Shown: positions 9,574 through 18,593 of the stretch, one piece after another | How positions within the stretch are numbered: position 1 is the stretch's first letter | Layout: each line of letters opens with the position of its first letter | Source: Azorhizobium sp943371865 | GTDB taxonomy: Bacteria; Pseudomonadota; Alphaproteobacteria; Rhizobiales; Xanthobacteraceae | Reading direction: 5' to 3' | Assembly: GCF_943371865.1 (NCBI RefSeq) | Contig: NZ_CALRWL010000016.1 | Coordinates: 43,592 to 107,591 of the forward strand | DNA: 64,000 bases | Translations under genes and position numbers: made by a program | The notes under the pieces: generated by a model | Told to the model about the DNA's origin: nothing | Database searches by the model: none | What the model saw: the letters and a program-made list of their open reading frames with translations, nothing else

Positions 9574-9646
9574 TGGGCGGTGACGGGCTCGAACCGCCGA
9601 CCCTCTCGGTGTAAACGAGATGCTCTACCAACTGAGCTAACCGCCC
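9574..9646 (-). tRNA. tRNA-Val (TAC)
   Basis: On the - strand the acceptor GGGCGGT pairs with ACCGCCC, the D arm is GCTC/GAGC, the anticodon stem-loop is TCTCG-TTTACAC-CGAGA with anticodon TAC, and the T arm is GGCGG-TTCGAGC-CCGTC. Discriminator A is at 9574; CCA does not directly follow. No integration signs are seen here. Confidence 0.95.
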
Positions 9647-10081
9647 TTGACCCGCGCGCCCACCGCAACATACGGCGCACCGGTCGAGACGCGCGGTTTA
9701 ACCATCCAGGCTCCCTGGACGCAAGAGGCTGGGGCGTTCCATGCCCAGGACCGCACCTTCGCCGGCGGTCGCCGCACCGCTCGTGCGGCGGCGCTGACAC
9801 CGCGCAGGAGCCCTCCGCCACGGCCGAAGATTGATTCAGAAAGACCGACTCAGAGCGCGAGAGAGAGATGAGTGCCTGTCGGGATGCGCCGGACATCCCC
9901 ACCGGGGGCCTGTCGTGCGGCGCCGATGGCCGGCCCCAGAGGCGGAGATAAGGGCGAACCATGGGGATTGGACCCAATGGGCTCGCGGAAGGTGGTTTCA
10001 GAGGGCCTGGGAGGCCCCGTCAGGAGAGTTCGGAGCCGAAGTGCCGCACAAGCCAGCCCCGGATCCGCAGGACGCGTCCGG
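9647..10081. other. Intergenic stretch between hupB and tRNA-Val
   Basis: About 435 bases without a supported gene. The open frames here are short, arginine-rich and lack ribosome sites. The upstream promoter of tRNA-Val (- strand) must lie near 9650-9700, but no clear -35/-10 pair stands out. Downstream of hupB the DNA is G/C-rich with many short palindromes. Confidence 0.4.
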
Positions 10082-10112
10082 GGCGCTCCACCCGCATCCG
10101 CGGGGGAGCGCC
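10082..10112 (-). terminator. Hairpin after hupB
   Basis: GGCGCTCC (10082-10089) and GGAGCGCC (10105-10112) form an 8-base-pair stem 16 bases beyond the hupB stop on the - strand. There is no T run, so this is a candidate terminator or 3' stabilising hairpin. Confidence 0.45.
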
Positions 10113-10127
10113 GCTCGGAACGTCAGA

Positions 10128-10406
10128 TCAGCTGTTGACGGCTTCCTTCAGGCCCTTGCCGGGCGTGAACTTGGGAGCCTTGGACGCATTGATCTTCACC
10201 GGCTTGCCGGTGCGGGGGTTGCGACCCTCGCGGGCAGCGCGGGTGACGACCGAGAAGGAGCCGAAGCCGATCAGCTTCACTTCTTCGCCGTCCTGCAGCG
10301 CCTTGGCGATGATGTCGAACGTTGCGTCCACAGCAGCCGCCGCAGCCGCCTTGGTGAGCTTGGCCTCTTCGGCCACCGCGGCGATCAGTTCGTTCTTGGT
10401 GGTCAT
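10128..10406 (-). CDS. hupB: DNA-binding protein HU (beta type)
   Basis: The 92-residue product begins MTTKNELIAAVAEEAKLTKA and carries the HU/IHF beta-arm signature GFGSFSVVTRAAREGRNPRT, with GKPVKI and FTPGKGLKEAVN at the end. HU is a dimeric nucleoid protein that bends DNA with little sequence preference. The arm has the NPRTGKP form of HU. The start ATG 10406 is preceded by GGAAGGAA on the - strand. It follows lon in the same direction with about 200 bases and a strong terminator between them, so it is probably transcribed from its own promoter (10407-10550), an AT-richer stretch. The lon-hupB order is conserved in many proteobacteria. Confidence 0.95.
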   Translation of the reverse strand: MTTKNELIAAVAEEAKLTKAAAAAAVDATFDIIAKALQDGEEVKLIGFGSFSVVTRAAREGRNPRTGKPVKINASKAPKFTPGKGLKEAVNS

Positions 10407-10550
10407 GTGACCGTTCCTTCCATTGTCTCTCTTCGAATCGCGGGGCCTGGGCCATCACGATGCGCGGGAAGCTTTACGGAAAATGTGGCTTTTGCAAGCG
10501 GCAAGCGCCACAAACCCGCATAAATGCAGGATTTCCCACCGTTTCGCAGA

Positions 10551-10588
10551 CAAAAGAAAACGGGCGGCGCGAGGTTCGCGCCGCCCGT
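10551..10588 (-). terminator. Rho-independent terminator of lon
   Basis: A perfect 11-base-pair stem (10561-10571 with 10577-10587; CGGGCGGCGCG / CGCGCCGCCCG) with a 5-base loop is followed on the - strand by TTTTCTTTTG. It lies about 28 bases beyond the lon stop and separates lon from hupB. Confidence 0.9.
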
Positions 10589-10615
10589 TGTAATTAGCTA
10601 ACCCGTTGAAATCGC

Positions 10616-13042
10616 TTAGTGCGCAACCACACCGGCCGCATCGTCATCCGCGACAACCGCTTCCGCGCCGCTCACCGGACGTTCGGTCCAGGAAATCGGC
10701 TCGGGACGGCGCACCAGGGCATGAGTGAGCACCTCGTCCATGTGCGTCACCGGAATGATTTCCAGTGCGTTCTTCACATTGTCCGGGATGTCCGCCAGAT
10801 CCTTGGCGTTCTCCTCGGGGATGAGCACCCGCTTGATACCGCCGCGCAGCGCCGCCAGCAGCTTCTCCTTGAGGCCGCCGATGGGCAGCACGCGGCCGCG
10901 CAAGGTGATCTCGCCGGTCATCGCCACGTCGCGGCGCACGGGAATGCCCGTGAGCACCGAAACGATGGTTGTGACCATGGCCACGCCCGCCGACGGCCCG
11001 TCCTTCGGGGTGGCCCCCTCCGGCACATGGACGTGGATGTCGCGACGCTCGAACAAAGGCGGCTCGATGCCGAAGTCCACGGCCCGCGAGCGCACATAGG
11101 ATGCGGCCGCGGAGATGGATTCCTTCATCACTTCCTTCAGATTGCCGGTCACGGTCATGCGGCCCTTGCCGGGCATCATGACGCCTTCAATGGTCAGCAA
11201 CTCGCCGCCCACCTCGGTCCAGGCCAGACCGGTGACCACACCCACCTGATCCTCGCGCTCGATCTCGCCATACCGGTAACGCGGCACGCCGAGGAAGTCC
11301 TCGAGGTTCTTGGCGGTGACCTTCACCGACTTCTTCTTGGACATGATCAGTTCCTTGACCGCCTTGCGGGCAAGGGTGGACATCTCACGCTCCAGGTTGC
11401 GGACGCCCGCCTCCCGTGTGTAGCGCCGGATCACCTGCATCAAGGCGCCATCGTCGATGGACCATTCCTTGGGCTGCAGACCATGCTTCTGCATGGTGTT
11501 GGGGATCAGGTGCTTGCGCGCGATCTCCAGCTTCTCATCCTCGGTGTATCCGGCGATGCGGATCACCTCCATCCGGTCCAGCAGTGCCGGCGGGATGTTG
11601 AGGGTGTTGGCGGTGGTCACGAACATCACGTTCGAGAGGTCGTAGTCCACTTCCAGATAGTGATCGGCAAAGGTGCCGTTCTGCGCCGGATCCAGCACCT
11701 CGAGCAGAGCCGAGGACGGATCGCCGCGGAAATCGGCGCCCATCTTGTCGATCTCATCCAGCAGGAACAGCGGATTGGACTTCTTGGCCTTCCGCATGGA
11801 CTGGATGATCTTGCCCGGCATGGAGCCGATATAGGTCCGCCGGTGGCCACGGATCTCCGCTTCGTCGCGCACGCCGCCCAGGGAGACGCGCACGAACTCA
11901 CGGCCCGTCGCCTTGGCGATGGACTTGCCCAGCGAGGTCTTGCCCACGCCCGGCGGTCCGACCAGGCACAGGATCGGGCCGGTCAGCTTGTTGGCGCGGC
12001 TTTGGACCGCCAGATACTCGATGATCCGCTCCTTGACCTTGTCCAGGCCATGGTGATCGGCATCCAGCACCGACTGGGCGAAGGGCAGATCCTTCTTGAT
12101 CTTGCTCTTCACGCTCCACGGGATCGACAGCAGCCAATCCAGATAATTGCGCACCACGGTGGCTTCCGCCGACATGGGCGACATCTGGCGCAGCTTCTTC
12201 AGCTCATGGGTGGCCTTTTCACGGGCTTCCTTGGTGAGCTTGGTGCTCTTGATGCGGTCTTCCAGTTCCTGAAGGTCGTCGCGACCGTCTTCGTCGCCCA
12301 GTTCCTTCTGGATCGCCTTCATCTGCTCGTTGAGATAGTATTCGCGCTGGGTCTTCTCCATCTGGCGCTTCACCCGCGTGCGGATGCGCTTCTCCACCTG
12401 GAGCACGGAGATTTCATTCTCCATCAGGCCCAGCACCTTCTCCAGCCGGTCGGCGACCTTGATGGTCTCCAGCACGGCCTGCTTCTCGGGGATCTTCACC
12501 GCGAGATGCGAGGCGATGGTATCGGCCAGCTTGGCATGGTCGTCGATCTGGCCGACGACGCCCACCACTTCCGGCGACACCTTCTTGTTGAGCTTCACAT
12601 AGTTTTCGAACTCGTTGACCACCGAGCGCGCGAGCGCCTCGGCCTCCACCGGGTCGCCGGCATCGCCGTCGAGGGTGATGGCTTCGGCCTCATAGAGGTC
12701 GGTGCGGTCCGTATACTGGACCACCTGCGCCCGGGTGACGCCTTCCACCAGCACCTTGACGGTGTTGTCGGGCAGCTTCAGCAGTTGCAGCACGGTGGCC
12801 AGCGTGCCGACGCGATAGATGGCATCGGTGGCCGGATCGTCGTCGGAGGCATTCTCCTGGGTGGCCAGCAGAATGTAGCCGTCTCCGCGCATGACCTCTT
12901 CAAGGGCGCGGATCGACTTCTCGCGACCCACGAACAGGGGGACGATCATATGGGGAAACACCACGATGTCCCGCAGGGGGAGCACCGGGTACGTCTGGGC
13001 GACGCCGGGAACGAGAGGGGGGCGCGGCTTCGGGCTCGTCAT
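10616..13042 (-). CDS. lon: ATP-dependent protease Lon
   Basis: The 808-residue product has all Lon parts: an N-terminal LON substrate-binding domain (YPVLPLRDIVVFPHMIVPLF, residues about 19-210), a coiled-coil linker, an AAA+ module with Walker A GPPGVGKTSLG and Walker B FLLDEIDKMG, and a C-terminal serine protease domain with the catalytic serine in PKDGPSAGVAMVT and lysine in GGLKEKLLAALRGG. Lon is a cytoplasmic hexamer that degrades misfolded and regulatory proteins. Length matches bacterial LonA (about 800). The start ATG 13042 follows AAAGGA on the - strand. The tail after the protease domain is acidic and variable. It has its own terminator. No obvious CIRCE or sigma-32 site could be read in the 290-base upstream gap. 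Confidence 0.97.
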   Translation of the reverse strand: MTSPKPRPPLVPGVAQTYPVLPLRDIVVFPHMIVPLFVGREKSIRALEEVMRGDGYILLATQENASDDDPATDAIYRVGTLATVLQLLKLPDNTVKVLVEGVTRAQVVQYTDRTDLYEAEAITLDGDAGDPVEAEALARSVVNEFENYVKLNKKVSPEVVGVVGQIDDHAKLADTIASHLAVKIPEKQAVLETIKVADRLEKVLGLMENEISVLQVEKRIRTRVKRQMEKTQREYYLNEQMKAIQKELGDEDGRDDLQELEDRIKSTKLTKEAREKATHELKKLRQMSPMSAEATVVRNYLDWLLSIPWSVKSKIKKDLPFAQSVLDADHHGLDKVKERIIEYLAVQSRANKLTGPILCLVGPPGVGKTSLGKSIAKATGREFVRVSLGGVRDEAEIRGHRRTYIGSMPGKIIQSMRKAKKSNPLFLLDEIDKMGADFRGDPSSALLEVLDPAQNGTFADHYLEVDYDLSNVMFVTTANTLNIPPALLDRMEVIRIAGYTEDEKLEIARKHLIPNTMQKHGLQPKEWSIDDGALMQVIRRYTREAGVRNLEREMSTLARKAVKELIMSKKKSVKVTAKNLEDFLGVPRYRYGEIEREDQVGVVTGLAWTEVGGELLTIEGVMMPGKGRMTVTGNLKEVMKESISAAASYVRSRAVDFGIEPPLFERRDIHVHVPEGATPKDGPSAGVAMVTTIVSVLTGIPVRRDVAMTGEITLRGRVLPIGGLKEKLLAALRGGIKRVLIPEENAKDLADIPDNVKNALEIIPVTHMDEVLTHALVRRPEPISWTERPVSGAEAVVADDDAAGVVAH

Positions 13043-13284
13043 GACCCAATCCTTTCATAAGGCGCTCATGCAAACGGAAGATGATCCGCCTGCATCGCGC
13101 AGCCGGGACGGGATCGGGATTTCAATGCTGATGCGGCGGAACTGCCGCGGGAGGCACAGGAACCGAGACCCGTTGACCGGAATCTTCTCTACAGAAATGG
13201 AGAGCGCGCCATAGGCTTTCAAGGTCGCCGGAAACATTCCCAACGCGGGATGGTCCAGCGTCTTTCCCAGGGCGATATCAGGCA

Positions 13285-13313
13285 CTTCCCCCGCCTTTCA
13301 CCGGCGGGGGAAG
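13285..13313 (-). terminator. Hairpin after clpX
   Basis: CTTCCCCCGCC (13285-13295) pairs with GGCGGGGGAAG (13303-13313), an 11-base-pair stem with a 7-base loop, 19 bases beyond the clpX stop. There is no T run on the - strand, so termination may be incomplete; it could let some clpX transcription read into lon. Confidence 0.6.
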
Positions 13314-13331
13314 AACAGGGGGCAGAGCCCC

Positions 13332-14600
13332 TCACGCACTGGCGCCGGCGTCGCCGACACGGTCCGCGTAGATGTAGAGCGGGCGGGCGCCCTGCTCGAC
13401 CACTTCCTTGCTGATCACCACCTCTTCCACGCCTTCCAGGCCCGGAAGATCGAACATGGTGTCCAGCAGGATGCCTTCCATGATGGAGCGCAGGCCGCGG
13501 GCGCCGGTCTTGCGTTCGATCGCCTTGCGGGCGATGGCGCCGAGGGCCTCCTCATGGATGGTGAGATCCACGTTCTCCATCTCGAACAGGCGCTGATACT
13601 GCTTCACCAGCGCGTTCTTGGGCTCGGACAGGATCTGCTTGAGGGCGGCCTCGTCCAGATCGCCCAGGGTCGCCAGCACGGGCAGGCGGCCGATGAATTC
13701 CGGGATCAGGCCGTACTTCAGCAGATCCTCGGGCTCCACTTCGCGGAACACTTCGCCGGGGCGACGGTCTTCCACCGAGGCGACCTTGGCGCCGAAGCCG
13801 ATGGAGGTGCCGCCCTTGCCCCGGGTGGCGATGATCTTGTCCAGCCCGGCGAACGCGCCGCCGCAGATGAACAGGATGTTGGTGGTGTCCACCTGCAGGA
13901 ATTCCTGCTGGGGATGCTTGCGGCCGCCCTGGGGCGGCACGGAGGCCACAGTGCCCTCCATGATCTTCAGCAGCGCCTGCTGCACGCCCTCGCCCGACAC
14001 GTCGCGGGTGATGGACGGATTGTCGGACTTGCGACTGATCTTGTCGATTTCGTCGATATAGACGATGCCGCGCTGGGCCCGCTCCACATTGTAGTCGGCG
14101 GCCTGGAGCAGCTTGAGGATGATGTTCTCCACATCCTCGCCCACATAGCCGGCCTCGGTCAGCGTGGTGGCGTCGGCCATGGTGAACGGCACGTCGAGGA
14201 TGCGCGCCAGCGTCTGGGCCAGCAGCGTCTTGCCGGAGCCCGTGGGGCCGATCAGCATGATGTTCGACTTGGCCAGTTCCACATCGCCATGCTTGGAGGC
14301 GTGGTTTAGGCGCTTGTAGTGGTTGTGCACCGCCACCGAGAGGACCTTCTTCGCATGCTCCTGGCCGATGACATAGTCATCCAGGACCTTGCGGATTTCC
14401 TTCGGGGTCGGGATGCCGTCCCGCGACTTCACGAGGGAGGACTTGCTCTCCTCGCGAATGATGTCCATGCACAGCTCGACACACTCGTCGCAAATGAAGA
14501 CCGTAGGCCCTGCGATGAGCTTGCGGACCTCGTGCTGGCTTTTGCCGCAGAACGAGCAGTAAAGCGTGTTCTTGCTGTCGCTGCCGCCGGTCTTGCTCAT
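13332..14600 (-). CDS. clpX: ATP-dependent Clp protease ATP-binding subunit ClpX
   Basis: The start ATG 14600 (MSKTGGSDSKNTLYCSFCG) is placed six to seven bases after GGAG; the frame is open ten codons further but those ATGs sit on the ribosome site. The 422-residue product has the N-terminal zinc-binding domain (CSFC and CDEC pairs), Walker A GPTGSGKTLLAQ, Walker B VYIDEIDKIS, the ClpP-docking IGF loop (GTSIGFGAKV) and sensor-2 GARGLRS. It unfolds tagged substrates and feeds them to ClpP. Neighbours clpP and tig lie upstream in the same direction, separated from clpX by 553 bases, so clpX probably has its own promoter there. Confidence 0.97.
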   Translation of the reverse strand: MSKTGGSDSKNTLYCSFCGKSQHEVRKLIAGPTVFICDECVELCMDIIREESKSSLVKSRDGIPTPKEIRKVLDDYVIGQEHAKKVLSVAVHNHYKRLNHASKHGDVELAKSNIMLIGPTGSGKTLLAQTLARILDVPFTMADATTLTEAGYVGEDVENIILKLLQAADYNVERAQRGIVYIDEIDKISRKSDNPSITRDVSGEGVQQALLKIMEGTVASVPPQGGRKHPQQEFLQVDTTNILFICGGAFAGLDKIIATRGKGGTSIGFGAKVASVEDRRPGEVFREVEPEDLLKYGLIPEFIGRLPVLATLGDLDEAALKQILSEPKNALVKQYQRLFEMENVDLTIHEEALGAIARKAIERKTGARGLRSIMEGILLDTMFDLPGLEGVEEVVISKEVVEQGARPLYIYADRVGDAGASA

Positions 14601-15153
14601 CTTCATCTCCGTGCGGTCCGACCCACGCAAGACGCGATGCCCTTTGGAGGGGCCTCCCGCCGTCGCGAGACGGAACCCTTGCGGGGGCGATGCGCTAATG
14701 CGCCCCGCTCCCCTTGCGGCCTTGCGACCGCACCTCAGCTACCCCTCACGACCTTGCGGCTGCCTGGGGACCTCCAGCCTCGCGGCTGTCACATCCCGGA
14801 CACCCTGGACAGTGCCCGTTCTCTCACCCTAACGCCGCAACCTTGCGGCAGGACGTCACCGAAGCATCCCTGGAGGACGCAATCAAGGCACATGCATATA
14901 ATGTGCCTGATCTGTTCTGCCAGATCGATCCAGTTTGAACGAAGGAAGATCCATCGCGCACGCCGGATCGTGCGCCGCCATCGGATGCGATGGCTGCGTC
15001 GGAGCGACCGAGGCGGGTGTCACCTCCCCGGCGAAACGCCTTACGGCGATACCCCGACGCAGCCGATCCAATGCCGGCTACCGGAGCATGCAAGCGCGAT
15101 ATGGCAGCGCACGCAAGTGCGACGCGTGCGCTGCCCCCTGAAAACGGACCCGA
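14601..15153 (-). promoter_or_regulatory. clpP-clpX intergenic region with repeats and a palindrome
   Basis: No gene is supported in these 553 bases, although one frame is open through part of them. The region should hold the clpX promoter (- strand). Two structures stand out: four exact copies of CCTTGCGG (14677, 14712, 14752, 14841) plus CCTTGCGA at 14720, and the interrupted palindrome GGCACAT-N7-ATGTGCC at 14887-14907 with an AT-rich centre (GCATATA). Either could be a regulator site; neither matches a site I can name. Confidence 0.45.
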
Positions 15154-15786
15154 TCAGGCCTTGGCGGCCTCATCGGCGGGCCGCTTGTCGAGCACGGAAT
15201 CGATCAGTCCGAACTCGGCAGCGGCGGCGGCGGTCATGAAGTTGTCGCGCTCGAGGGCGTCCTCGATGGCCTTCAGCTCCTGGCCGGTATGCTTCACATA
15301 GATTTCATTGAGCCGCTGCTTGAGGCTCATGATTTCCTTGGCGTGGAGCATGATGTCCGTCACCTGGCCCTGGAACCCGCCCGAAGGCTGGTGGACCATG
15401 ATTCGAGCATTCGGCAGCGCGAACCGCAGGCCTTTTTCGCCGGCGGTGAGCAGCAGGGAGCCCATGGAGGCGGCCTGGCCGATGCAGAGCGTGGACACCG
15501 CCGGGCGGATGAACTGCATGGTGTCGTAGATGGCGAGGCCCGAGGTCACAATTCCACCGGGGGAATTGATGTACATCGAAATCTCTTTCTTGGGGTTTTC
15601 CGCCTCAAGAAACAGCAGCTGCGCCACCGTCAGGGTCGACATCCCGTCTTCCACCGGACCGGTGAGGAAGATGATCCGCTCCTTCAGAAGGCGCGAATAG
15701 ATGTCGTAGGACCGCTCCCCACGGTTGGTCTGCTCGACCACCATGGGGACCAGGTAATTCATGTAGGTATCAACAGGATCACGCAT
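15154..15786 (-). CDS. clpP: ATP-dependent Clp protease proteolytic subunit ClpP
   Basis: The 210-residue product begins MRDPVDTYMNYLVPMVVEQT and has the ClpP catalytic serine in GQAASMGSLLL and histidine in RIMVHQPSGGFQGQ, with GGIVTSGLAIYDTM forming the oxyanion-side strand. Length matches the family (about 200, with a short propeptide). It forms the double-heptamer chamber that works with ClpX, and with ClpA encoded at 28731-31205. It follows tig by 72 bases with no clear terminator, so the two may share a transcript. Confidence 0.97.
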   Translation of the reverse strand: MRDPVDTYMNYLVPMVVEQTNRGERSYDIYSRLLKERIIFLTGPVEDGMSTLTVAQLLFLEAENPKKEISMYINSPGGIVTSGLAIYDTMQFIRPAVSTLCIGQAASMGSLLLTAGEKGLRFALPNARIMVHQPSGGFQGQVTDIMLHAKEIMSLKQRLNEIYVKHTGQELKAIEDALERDNFMTAAAAAEFGLIDSVLDKRPADEAAKA

Positions 15787-15858
15787 TTTCGGTCCTCGGC
15801 GCGGGAATGGCGCGCGATTTCGTCGCAGGCGAAGAGGGACTGAAAAAAGGAGGCCTGA

Positions 15859-17208
15859 TCAGGCCGCCTTCTCCTCATCTTCCTTATAGAGCTCCTCGCG
15901 CGAGACCGGCTTTTCGGTCACGTTCGCAAGCTCCAGCAGGAAGTCGACGACCTTCTCCTCGAACAGGGGTGCACGAAGGGACGCCATCGCCTGCGGCGTG
16001 CGGCGATAATAATCCCATACCTGCTGTTCCTGGCCGGGGAACTGACGCGCCCGCTCCACCACCGCGCGCGTCACCTCGTCGTCGGTGACCTGTATATTGT
16101 TGCGCTCACCGATCTCCGCAAGAACCAGCCCGAGGCGCACGCGACGCTCGGCAATGCGCTGATACTCGACGCGGGCGTCCTCTTCCGTGGTGCCCTCGTC
16201 GGCGAAGGTGCGCTTCTGCTGCGCCAGATCCTGCTGGACCTGACCCCACACGCCGTCGAACTCCTGGCTCACCAGGGTCGGGGGCACGTCGAATTTGTGG
16301 GTGGCGTCCAGGGCATCGAGCAGCGCGCGCTTCACCTTCTGGCGGGTGGCGCCGTCATGCTCCTTGACGATGCGCTCGCGCACCTGCTCCTTGAGCTTCT
16401 CCAGGCTTTCCTGGCCCAGCGAGGTGGCGAAGGCGTCGTCGATGGCCATCTCGCCCGGGGCTTCCACGGCCGAGGCCTTCACCGCGAACGAGGCATCCTT
16501 GCCGGCCAGGGTGTCGGAGAGATAGTTGACCGGGAACGTCACGTTCACGGTGCGCTCCTCACCGGCGGAGAGCCCGATCAGCTGCTCTTCGAAGCCGGGG
16601 ATGAAGCTGTTGGAGCCGATCACCACCGGCACGGCCTCGCCGGCGCCGCCATCGAACGGCACGCCGTCGATGGAGCCCACGAAGTCCACGGTGATGCGGT
16701 CGCCGGAGGCGGCGGCGCCGTCCTTCGGGGTGTAGGGGCGGTTGCCCTCGGCGAGACGGGTCACGGTCTCGTCCACTTCGGCGTCGGTGACGATGGCCAC
16801 CGGCTTCTCGATGGCGATGTCCTTGAAGTTGCCCAGCTCGATCTTGGGCAGCACTTCCAGCTCGACGGTGTAGGTGAGGTCGGTGAGACCTTCGATCACA
16901 CTCTTCACTTCGTCTTCGGACTGGGGCAGCTCGACCTTGGGCGGCAGCGCCAGGCGCAGGCCGTTGTCCTCGACGATCTTGCCATTGGCTTCGGTCACGG
17001 CCTGGTCGATCACCTCGGCCATCACCGACTTGCCGTACAGCGCCTTGATGTGCGCGACGGGCACCTTGCCGGGACGGAAGCCGTTGATCTTCACCTTGTC
17101 CTTCAGCTCGATGAGGCGGTCCTTGGCCTTGGCATCGAGTTCGGCCGCGGGGAGCACCACGGTATAGGCGCGCTTGAGGCCCTCGGCCTGGGTTTCGGTC
17201 ACCTGCAT
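15859..17208 (-). CDS. tig: Trigger factor (ribosome-associated chaperone, PPIase)
   Basis: The 449-residue product carries the ribosome-binding signature GFRPGKVP (about residues 44-51) in the N-terminal domain, a central FKBP-type isomerase domain (about 150-250; DRITVDFVGSIDGVPFDGG) and a long helical C-terminal chaperone domain. It binds nascent chains at the ribosome exit and is transcribed just ahead of clpP. Length fits (430-450). The C terminus is acidic (ELYKEDEEKAA). The start ATG 17208 is preceded by GAAGGCAAG on the - strand. Confidence 0.96.
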   Translation of the reverse strand: MQVTETQAEGLKRAYTVVLPAAELDAKAKDRLIELKDKVKINGFRPGKVPVAHIKALYGKSVMAEVIDQAVTEANGKIVEDNGLRLALPPKVELPQSEDEVKSVIEGLTDLTYTVELEVLPKIELGNFKDIAIEKPVAIVTDAEVDETVTRLAEGNRPYTPKDGAAASGDRITVDFVGSIDGVPFDGGAGEAVPVVIGSNSFIPGFEEQLIGLSAGEERTVNVTFPVNYLSDTLAGKDASFAVKASAVEAPGEMAIDDAFATSLGQESLEKLKEQVRERIVKEHDGATRQKVKRALLDALDATHKFDVPPTLVSQEFDGVWGQVQQDLAQQKRTFADEGTTEEDARVEYQRIAERRVRLGLVLAEIGERNNIQVTDDEVTRAVVERARQFPGQEQQVWDYYRRTPQAMASLRAPLFEEKVVDFLLELANVTEKPVSREELYKEDEEKAA

Positions 17209-17315
17209 CGTCTTGCCTTCATTCCAGTGCCGCGCGCGGCAGATTCAATCGAAACTCGTGCGGTCTCCCCGGTACCGAGGAGCCGATACATCCCAACGGA
17301 AACGAGTGGGAGACG

Positions 17316-17400
17316 TGGTGCGGGCGGAGGGACTCGAACCCCCACGACTTTCGCCACGGGAACCTAAATCCCGCGCGTCTACCAGTTCCGCCACGCCCGC
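17316..17400 (-). tRNA. tRNA-Leu (TAG)
   Basis: On the - strand the 5' acceptor GCGGGCG starts at 17400, the anticodon stem-loop CGGGA-TTTAGGT-TCCCG gives anticodon TAG, a long variable arm of class II type follows, the T loop is GGGTTCGAGTCCC, and CCA is encoded at 17316-17318. Length 85 fits tRNA-Leu. It lies upstream of tig. Confidence 0.95.
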
Positions 17401-17598
17401 ATGCAGTCGACTTTCCGATACGCCCGCGCAGACCGCGCGCACACAGATCATCGCCCGCTCGACCAATGACTCGGGTCCGGCCGGGTTGCGGCTTATATCA
17501 CGCTGCGTTCCCGGTGCAGCAAGAAAAAGCGGGCCTGTGAACGGCGATCCTGCGGGATCTTCCGCGCCGTCGCGCCCGCCCGCGCCCCGCACCGCCCC

Positions 17599-18501
17599 TC
17601 ACCGGCCCGCCGCCTTCACATGGTCGATGAACGCCCGCAGCGGCGCCGGCACCAGCCGCCGGCCGGGATAATAGAGGAACGGACCGGAAAAGCTCTGCCA
17701 CCACGGCTCCAGCACCGGCTCCAGGGCGCCGCTGTCCAGATGCGGACGCAGCCAGTCCTCGAACAGATGGATGATGCCGGCGCCCGCCAGGGCCGCCGCC
17801 ACCGCCAGGTCCACCGTGGCGCCCCCCACCACCATCAGCGGCCCCGCCGGCTCGATCCGCACCACCGCGCCGGCCTGCTCAAATTCCCATGGCACCGTCG
17901 CCCCGGAGCCGAAGCGGCCGCGCAGGCAGGCATGGGCGAGCAGATCCCTGGGATGGGCGGGCCGACCGCGCCGATCCAGATAGGCGGGCGCGGCGGCAGT
18001 GGCGAAGCGCTGCAGCGGCGGGCCGATGGGCACGGCGATCATGTCCTGCTCCAGCCGCTCGTCATAGCGAATGCCCGCATCGCAGCCGGAGGCCACCAGA
18101 TCGACAAATCCGTCCTCGGCGGTCACCTCCAGCTGAATATCCGGATGGGCCGCCAAAAACCCCGGCACCAGCGCCGGCAGCACCAGCCGGGCGACGCTGA
18201 TGGGCACGTTCAGCTTTAATGTCCCCTTGGGCTGGTCGCGGAAGCCGTTCACCACGTCGAGGGCCGCTTCCACCTCGGTCAGCGCCGGCGCCAGGCGTTC
18301 CAGCAGGCGGGCCCCGGCTTCCGTGGGCACCACGCTGCGGGTGGTCCGGTGCAGGAGGCGCACCCCAAGCTGGGTTTCCATGCGGCGCACCGCCTCGCTC
18401 AGGCTCGACGCGCTGACGCCGCTGGCGCGGGCGCCATCGCGGAACCCTTTGGCCCGCGCCACCGCAAGAAAGGCGTTCAGATCGTCCAGCCGCACCTGCA
18501 T
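17599..18501 (-). CDS. LysR-family transcriptional regulator
   Basis: The 300-residue product has the N-terminal winged helix (LDDLNAFLAVARAKGF, then SASSLSEAVRRMETQLGVRL, LLHRTTRSVVPTEAG) and a C-terminal effector domain of the PBP2 type. It reads divergently from an aldo/keto reductase with 92 bases between them, the usual layout in which a LysR protein controls its neighbour. The start ATG 18501 follows GGAAGG. The inducer is unknown; the subfamily (CrgA/aaeR-like with DVVNGFRDQPKGTLKLNVP) often responds to small aromatic or aldehyde stresses, but this is only a hint. Confidence 0.9.
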   Translation of the reverse strand: MQVRLDDLNAFLAVARAKGFRDGARASGVSASSLSEAVRRMETQLGVRLLHRTTRSVVPTEAGARLLERLAPALTEVEAALDVVNGFRDQPKGTLKLNVPISVARLVLPALVPGFLAAHPDIQLEVTAEDGFVDLVASGCDAGIRYDERLEQDMIAVPIGPPLQRFATAAAPAYLDRRGRPAHPRDLLAHACLRGRFGSGATVPWEFEQAGAVVRIEPAGPLMVVGGATVDLAVAAALAGAGIIHLFEDWLRPHLDSGALEPVLEPWWQSFSGPFLYYPGRRLVPAPLRAFIDHVKAAGR

Positions 18502-18526
18502 TGTTCGCCTTCCTGCACAGCCCGTG

Positions 18527-18544
18527 CGGATTATAGCGGATTAT
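18527..18544. promoter_or_regulatory. Direct repeat in the LysR/reductase divergent region
   Basis: Two copies of CGGATTAT (18527-18534 and 18537-18544) lie exactly ten bases apart, one helical turn, in the 92-base gap between the divergent genes. Same-face spacing suits dimer contacts, so it is a candidate operator for the LysR protein; the site could also overlap promoters of either gene. Confidence 0.4.
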
Positions 18545-18593
18545 CGTGTGGATGGCGCGGGAGTAGCTTGCGGCACCCTCAGGAGCCCCCCAA

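Noticed and set aside
10128..10406. IHF subunit instead of HU
   Set aside because: The beta-arm reads GRNPRTGKP with HU-type ends and the gene follows lon, both typical of HU.
10619..13060. Long + strand frame opposite lon (813 codons)
   Set aside because: It is a GC-rich antisense shadow (His/Gln/Gly-rich) of a clearly coding gene; the same applies to frames opposite clpA, glnA, tig, the RND pump and kdpD.
13055..13285. 76-codon frame upstream of lon
   Set aside because: No ribosome site or recognisable pattern; the stretch is better read as the lon promoter region.
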